A DNA stretch of 64,000 nt from assembly GCF_042651465.1 (NCBI RefSeq), contig NZ_JBHSCZ010000002.1, positions 620,001 to 684,000 on the forward strand, written 5' to 3'. Below are positions 62,252 to 64,000 of this stretch, piece after piece (within the stretch, counting starts at the first letter, position 1; each line of letters starts with the position of its first letter). Source of the DNA: Ferruginibacter yonginensis. GTDB taxonomy: Bacteria > Bacteroidota > Bacteroidia > Chitinophagales > Chitinophagaceae. A program made the translations under genes and the position numbers. The notes below the pieces were generated by a model. It was not told the origin of the DNA and ran no database searches. It was given only the letters and a program-made list of their open reading frames with translations.

Positions 62252-63183
62252 TTTTTTTGTAAGCGTACATACATTTTATGCATTACCTCGAGGTGGGGTA
62301 ATGTTAGTACAGATAAAGTAAGTAAAAGGGCTAATAATAAATTTACATCTGGCATAAACATCGTTAATGCATAATAAAGGCCAAACATACCCACCAATGC
62401 AGCCACACTAAAAAGTATAAATTTCTTTACTACTGCTTTTAGTTTAGTGCTGTTGTTATGCACAGTTACATAACTAAAAATATTTCTTATAGAAAGTATA
62501 GAATGCCAAAGTGCAAAGTAAAATGTAAAGGCTAATAACGACGGTAGCATAATTAAAATACCAATTAGCAATACAAATTTTATAATTTGGATACCGTTTA
62601 TTATAAGGTTATTGTTAATATAGAAATATACTAAGGTTGCACTGAATATGATGGTAATTAAACCTAATATGTAATACCTAAATTGTTCAACAAACACAAA
62701 TACAGCGGTTTGGTACATATCATTCATAGTGGCAGGTAAATTTGCTTTTATTTGGGGAAGATGTACTAATAGTAGCAACCCGAAAATAAAGCTGCCGTAG
62801 GTTGCATATAACCAAGCACCATGTTTTTTTGTTTTCAATAACAAGGCCATATCTGTTTCACCAAAATGGAAAATAGAAATGAGCATGAACAATGAAAATG
62901 CAATTACAGGAAAAACCCAAATGCAAGCAAAAGTTGCCAATCTAAATAAATACTTTGCTACAAATTTTTTAATATAAAACACTTGTTTGGTCTCCATTTG
63001 TGTTTGTTCCTCTACCAAAAAATCAAGTGCACCATGCGGTACACCTACAATGCACACCAAAGCCATTAAAATCATCATTTGGGTTTCGTTACTTATTTGT
63101 GCGATGCTGTGCTGAAAAAACAACAAACAACACCCCACCAAAAGTAAAATAAACTCAACCCTATTTTTTTTGAGCAGTACCAT
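62248..63183 (-). CDS. blh: Brp/Blh-family beta-carotene 15,15'-dioxygenase
   Basis: Cleaves beta-carotene into two retinal molecules, the chromophore of rhodopsin. The 311-residue membrane protein shows about eight hydrophobic helices and all four conserved histidine motifs: GVPHGALD (47-54, His50), FHFGETD (105-111, His106), FALWHS (223-228, His227) and LPHLEVMH (295-302, His297). Its divergent orientation next to the rhodopsin gene, 166 bases away, fits a retinal production partner. Overlaps birA by 4 bases. Confidence 0.93.
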   Translation of the reverse strand: MVLLKKNRVEFILLLVGCCLLFFQHSIAQISNETQMMILMALVCIVGVPHGALDFLVEEQTQMETKQVFYIKKFVAKYLFRLATFACIWVFPVIAFSLFMLISIFHFGETDMALLLKTKKHGAWLYATYGSFIFGLLLLVHLPQIKANLPATMNDMYQTAVFVFVEQFRYYILGLITIIFSATLVYFYINNNLIINGIQIIKFVLLIGILIMLPSLLAFTFYFALWHSILSIRNIFSYVTVHNNSTKLKAVVKKFILFSVAALVGMFGLYYALTMFMPDVNLLLALLLTLSVLTLPHLEVMHKMYVRLQKN

Positions 63184-63263
63184 TGTTTTTAATTTTTATT
63201 AAAAATTTACAAGCCCATTTATTTTTTTTCATTTAAGTGCCATCAAAAAAAGAAAAAAAATAT

Positions 63264-63293
63264 TTTGTTATTTAAGTAAATGTAGTACTTTTA
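63264..63293 (+). promoter_or_regulatory. Candidate rhodopsin promoter
   Basis: TTTG (63264-63267) and TACTTTTA (63286-63293), 18 bases apart, fit the -33 and -7 elements of Bacteroidota promoters with A in place of the last G. It lies about 57 bases before the rhodopsin ATG. Confidence 0.5.
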
Positions 63294-63296
63294 TGA

Positions 63297-63320
63297 AAAC
63301 TAACAAACATTAGTTAGTTT
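63297..63320 (+). repeat. Perfect inverted repeat in the rhodopsin leader
   Basis: AAACTAAC (63297-63304) and GTTAGTTT (63313-63320) are perfect complements with an 8-base loop. It covers the expected transcription start and could be a regulator site or an RNA hairpin. The ATG is 29 bases further on. Confidence 0.5.
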
Positions 63321-63349
63321 ATTTCATTCATTTTTAAAACCAAAACATT

Positions 63350-64000
63350 ATGTTACAATTTTTTCTCGACATTAAGCCGATTGCTACGGATAACTATGTA
63401 GCTTTTACCTTTTTTGTAGGAACTATGGCGATGATGGCTGCGGCTGTTTTCTTTTTTATGGAAACGAGTAGTACTGCACCACAATGGCGTACATCAGTAC
63501 TCGTTTCAGGTTTAATTACCTTTATTGCAGCGGTGCATTATTATTACATGAGAGGTTACAACCTCGACACCGGAGATTCTCCAACATTTTTCCGTTATGT
63601 TGACTGGTTATTAACAGTGCCTTTAATGTGTGTGGAGTTTTACTTAATCACAAAAAAAGTAGGTGCAAAAGTTGGTTTATTATGGAAGTTAATTTTTGCT
63701 TCTGTAGTAATGTTGGTAACAGGTTATATTGGAGAAGCAATTCACCCAGAAGAAACTGTAAGTTGGGTATGGGGTTTTGTTAGTGGTTTAGCTTACTTCT
63801 ACATTGTTTATTTAGTATGGTTTGGTGATGTTGCTAAATTAGCAAGTGCTGCTTCACCTGCTGTAAACAGTGCTGTAAAAACATTGGGTTGGTTCGTATT
63901 AGTAGGTTGGGCTATTTATCCTTTGGGTTACATTTTGGGAACAAAAGGTGGCTTATTTGGTATGGAGTTAGTAACTGACAGGGCAGCTGCAAAAGCCGCT
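63350..64000 (+). CDS. Proton-pumping microbial rhodopsin (3' end cut by window edge)
   Basis: First 217 codons of a seven-helix retinal protein; the stop and the helix-G Schiff-base lysine lie beyond the window. It reads in frame to the last base. Motifs are in order: the histidine-Asp relay His63, RYVDWLLTVPL (82-92) with the proton acceptor Asp85, Thr89 and donor Glu96 (DTE triad of proteorhodopsin and xanthorhodopsin), Met93 at the spectral tuning site (green absorbing), and WGFVS (141-145), where Gly142 equals Gly156 of xanthorhodopsin, the site that opens a window for a carotenoid antenna. Divergent blh supplies retinal. DTE predicts outward proton pumping; Na+ (NDQ) and Cl- pumps are excluded by these residues. 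Confidence 0.95.
   Translation, partial: MLQFFLDIKPIATDNYVAFTFFVGTMAMMAAAVFFFMETSSTAPQWRTSVLVSGLITFIAAVHYYYMRGYNLDTGDSPTFFRYVDWLLTVPLMCVEFYLITKKVGAKVGLLWKLIFASVVMLVTGYIGEAIHPEETVSWVWGFVSGLAYFYIVYLVWFGDVAKLASAASPAVNSAVKTLGWFVLVGWAIYPLGYILGTKGGLFGMELVTDRAAAKAA

Noticed and set aside
62400..63240. TGGCAC near 63230 on the minus strand as a sigma-54 promoter for blh
   Set aside because: The -12 half does not fit (TGAA in place of TTGC), so one short match is not enough.
63350..64000. Rhodopsin as a sodium or chloride pump
   Set aside because: The triad at positions 85/89/96 is D-T-E, not NDQ or NTQ.
1..64000. CRISPR arrays, insertion sequences, prophage, tRNA or rRNA genes
   Set aside because: No regular repeats, transposase or integrase motifs, or tRNA/rRNA-like sequences were found on reading both strands; the base composition is even.

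Overview
This 64 kb window looks like chromosomal DNA from a low-GC (roughly one third G+C) member of the Bacteroidota, most likely a Chitinophagaceae-like freshwater or soil bacterium. The evidence is a SusC/SusD pair, C-terminal secretion signals of the type IX system (types A and B), FA2H-type fatty acid hydroxylase, DUF2911, DUF4397 and TIGR02757 proteins, a TCR/Tet-type MFS pump, and promoters of the Bacteroidota form (-7 element TAnnTTTG) in front of several genes. Coding density is high. I see no rRNA, tRNA, CRISPR array, insertion sequence or prophage, so most of the window is ordinary core genome.

Layout. 1-5.7 kb: a LysE-type exporter cut by the left edge, a peptidoglycan glycosyltransferase (mtgA), a methyltransferase, an MFS pump, a cyclophilin, and a Fur/SCO operon divergent from a MerC-like metal membrane protein. 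6-16 kb: secreted and envelope proteins (NTF2-like, GH25 lysozyme, M1 aminopeptidase with a T9SS tail), sigma-54 (rpoN), a DUF4197 lipoprotein, a flavin reductase/FAH-fold hydrolase pair and a fatty acid hydroxylase. 16-23 kb: a long minus-strand run (alpha/beta hydrolase, acpH, two DUF2911 proteins, asnB, a cystathionine gamma-synthase-type enzyme, TIGR02757, a small unknown). 23-31 kb: a deoxyhypusine synthase-like protein, a CDGSH Fe-S protein, an M28 peptidase, a large PKD/gliding-type surface protein, rpiB and tatC. 31-38 kb: an 1169-residue GH18-NodB-GT2 fusion, a 307 bp intergenic region that may encode a small RNA, prfA, an amidohydrolase and recO. 38-50 kb: an MMPL/RND transporter, a SusC/SusD/DUF4397 operon, a TlpA-type thioredoxin, gatB and a double-PDZ protein. 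50-62 kb: alaS, an M23 peptidase, a MerR regulator, a thioredoxin-like protein, MscS, a propeller-like lipid-locus neighbour, lpxH, GGCT-like and LUD proteins, ftsH, rsfS and birA.

The most interesting part is the right end. A minus-strand Brp/Blh beta-carotene 15,15'-dioxygenase (retinal synthesis) is divergent from a plus-strand microbial rhodopsin that is cut by the right edge after 217 codons. The rhodopsin has the D-T-E triad of outward proton pumps, Met at the green-tuning site and, unlike classic proteorhodopsin, Gly at the site equivalent to xanthorhodopsin Gly156. That glycine opens the retinal pocket to a carotenoid antenna. A promoter and a perfect 8-bp inverted repeat sit in its leader. 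Together these make a compact light-energy module: retinal made by one gene, used by the other.

Other points of note: the three-enzyme fusion for a GlcNAc-type exopolysaccharide; a candidate small RNA with a sigma-54-like promoter; repeated TTGCAA half-sites between the divergent Fur/SCO and MerC genes; a probable ATT start codon just after lpxH; and three convergent gene pairs that share one TTAA as both stop codons.
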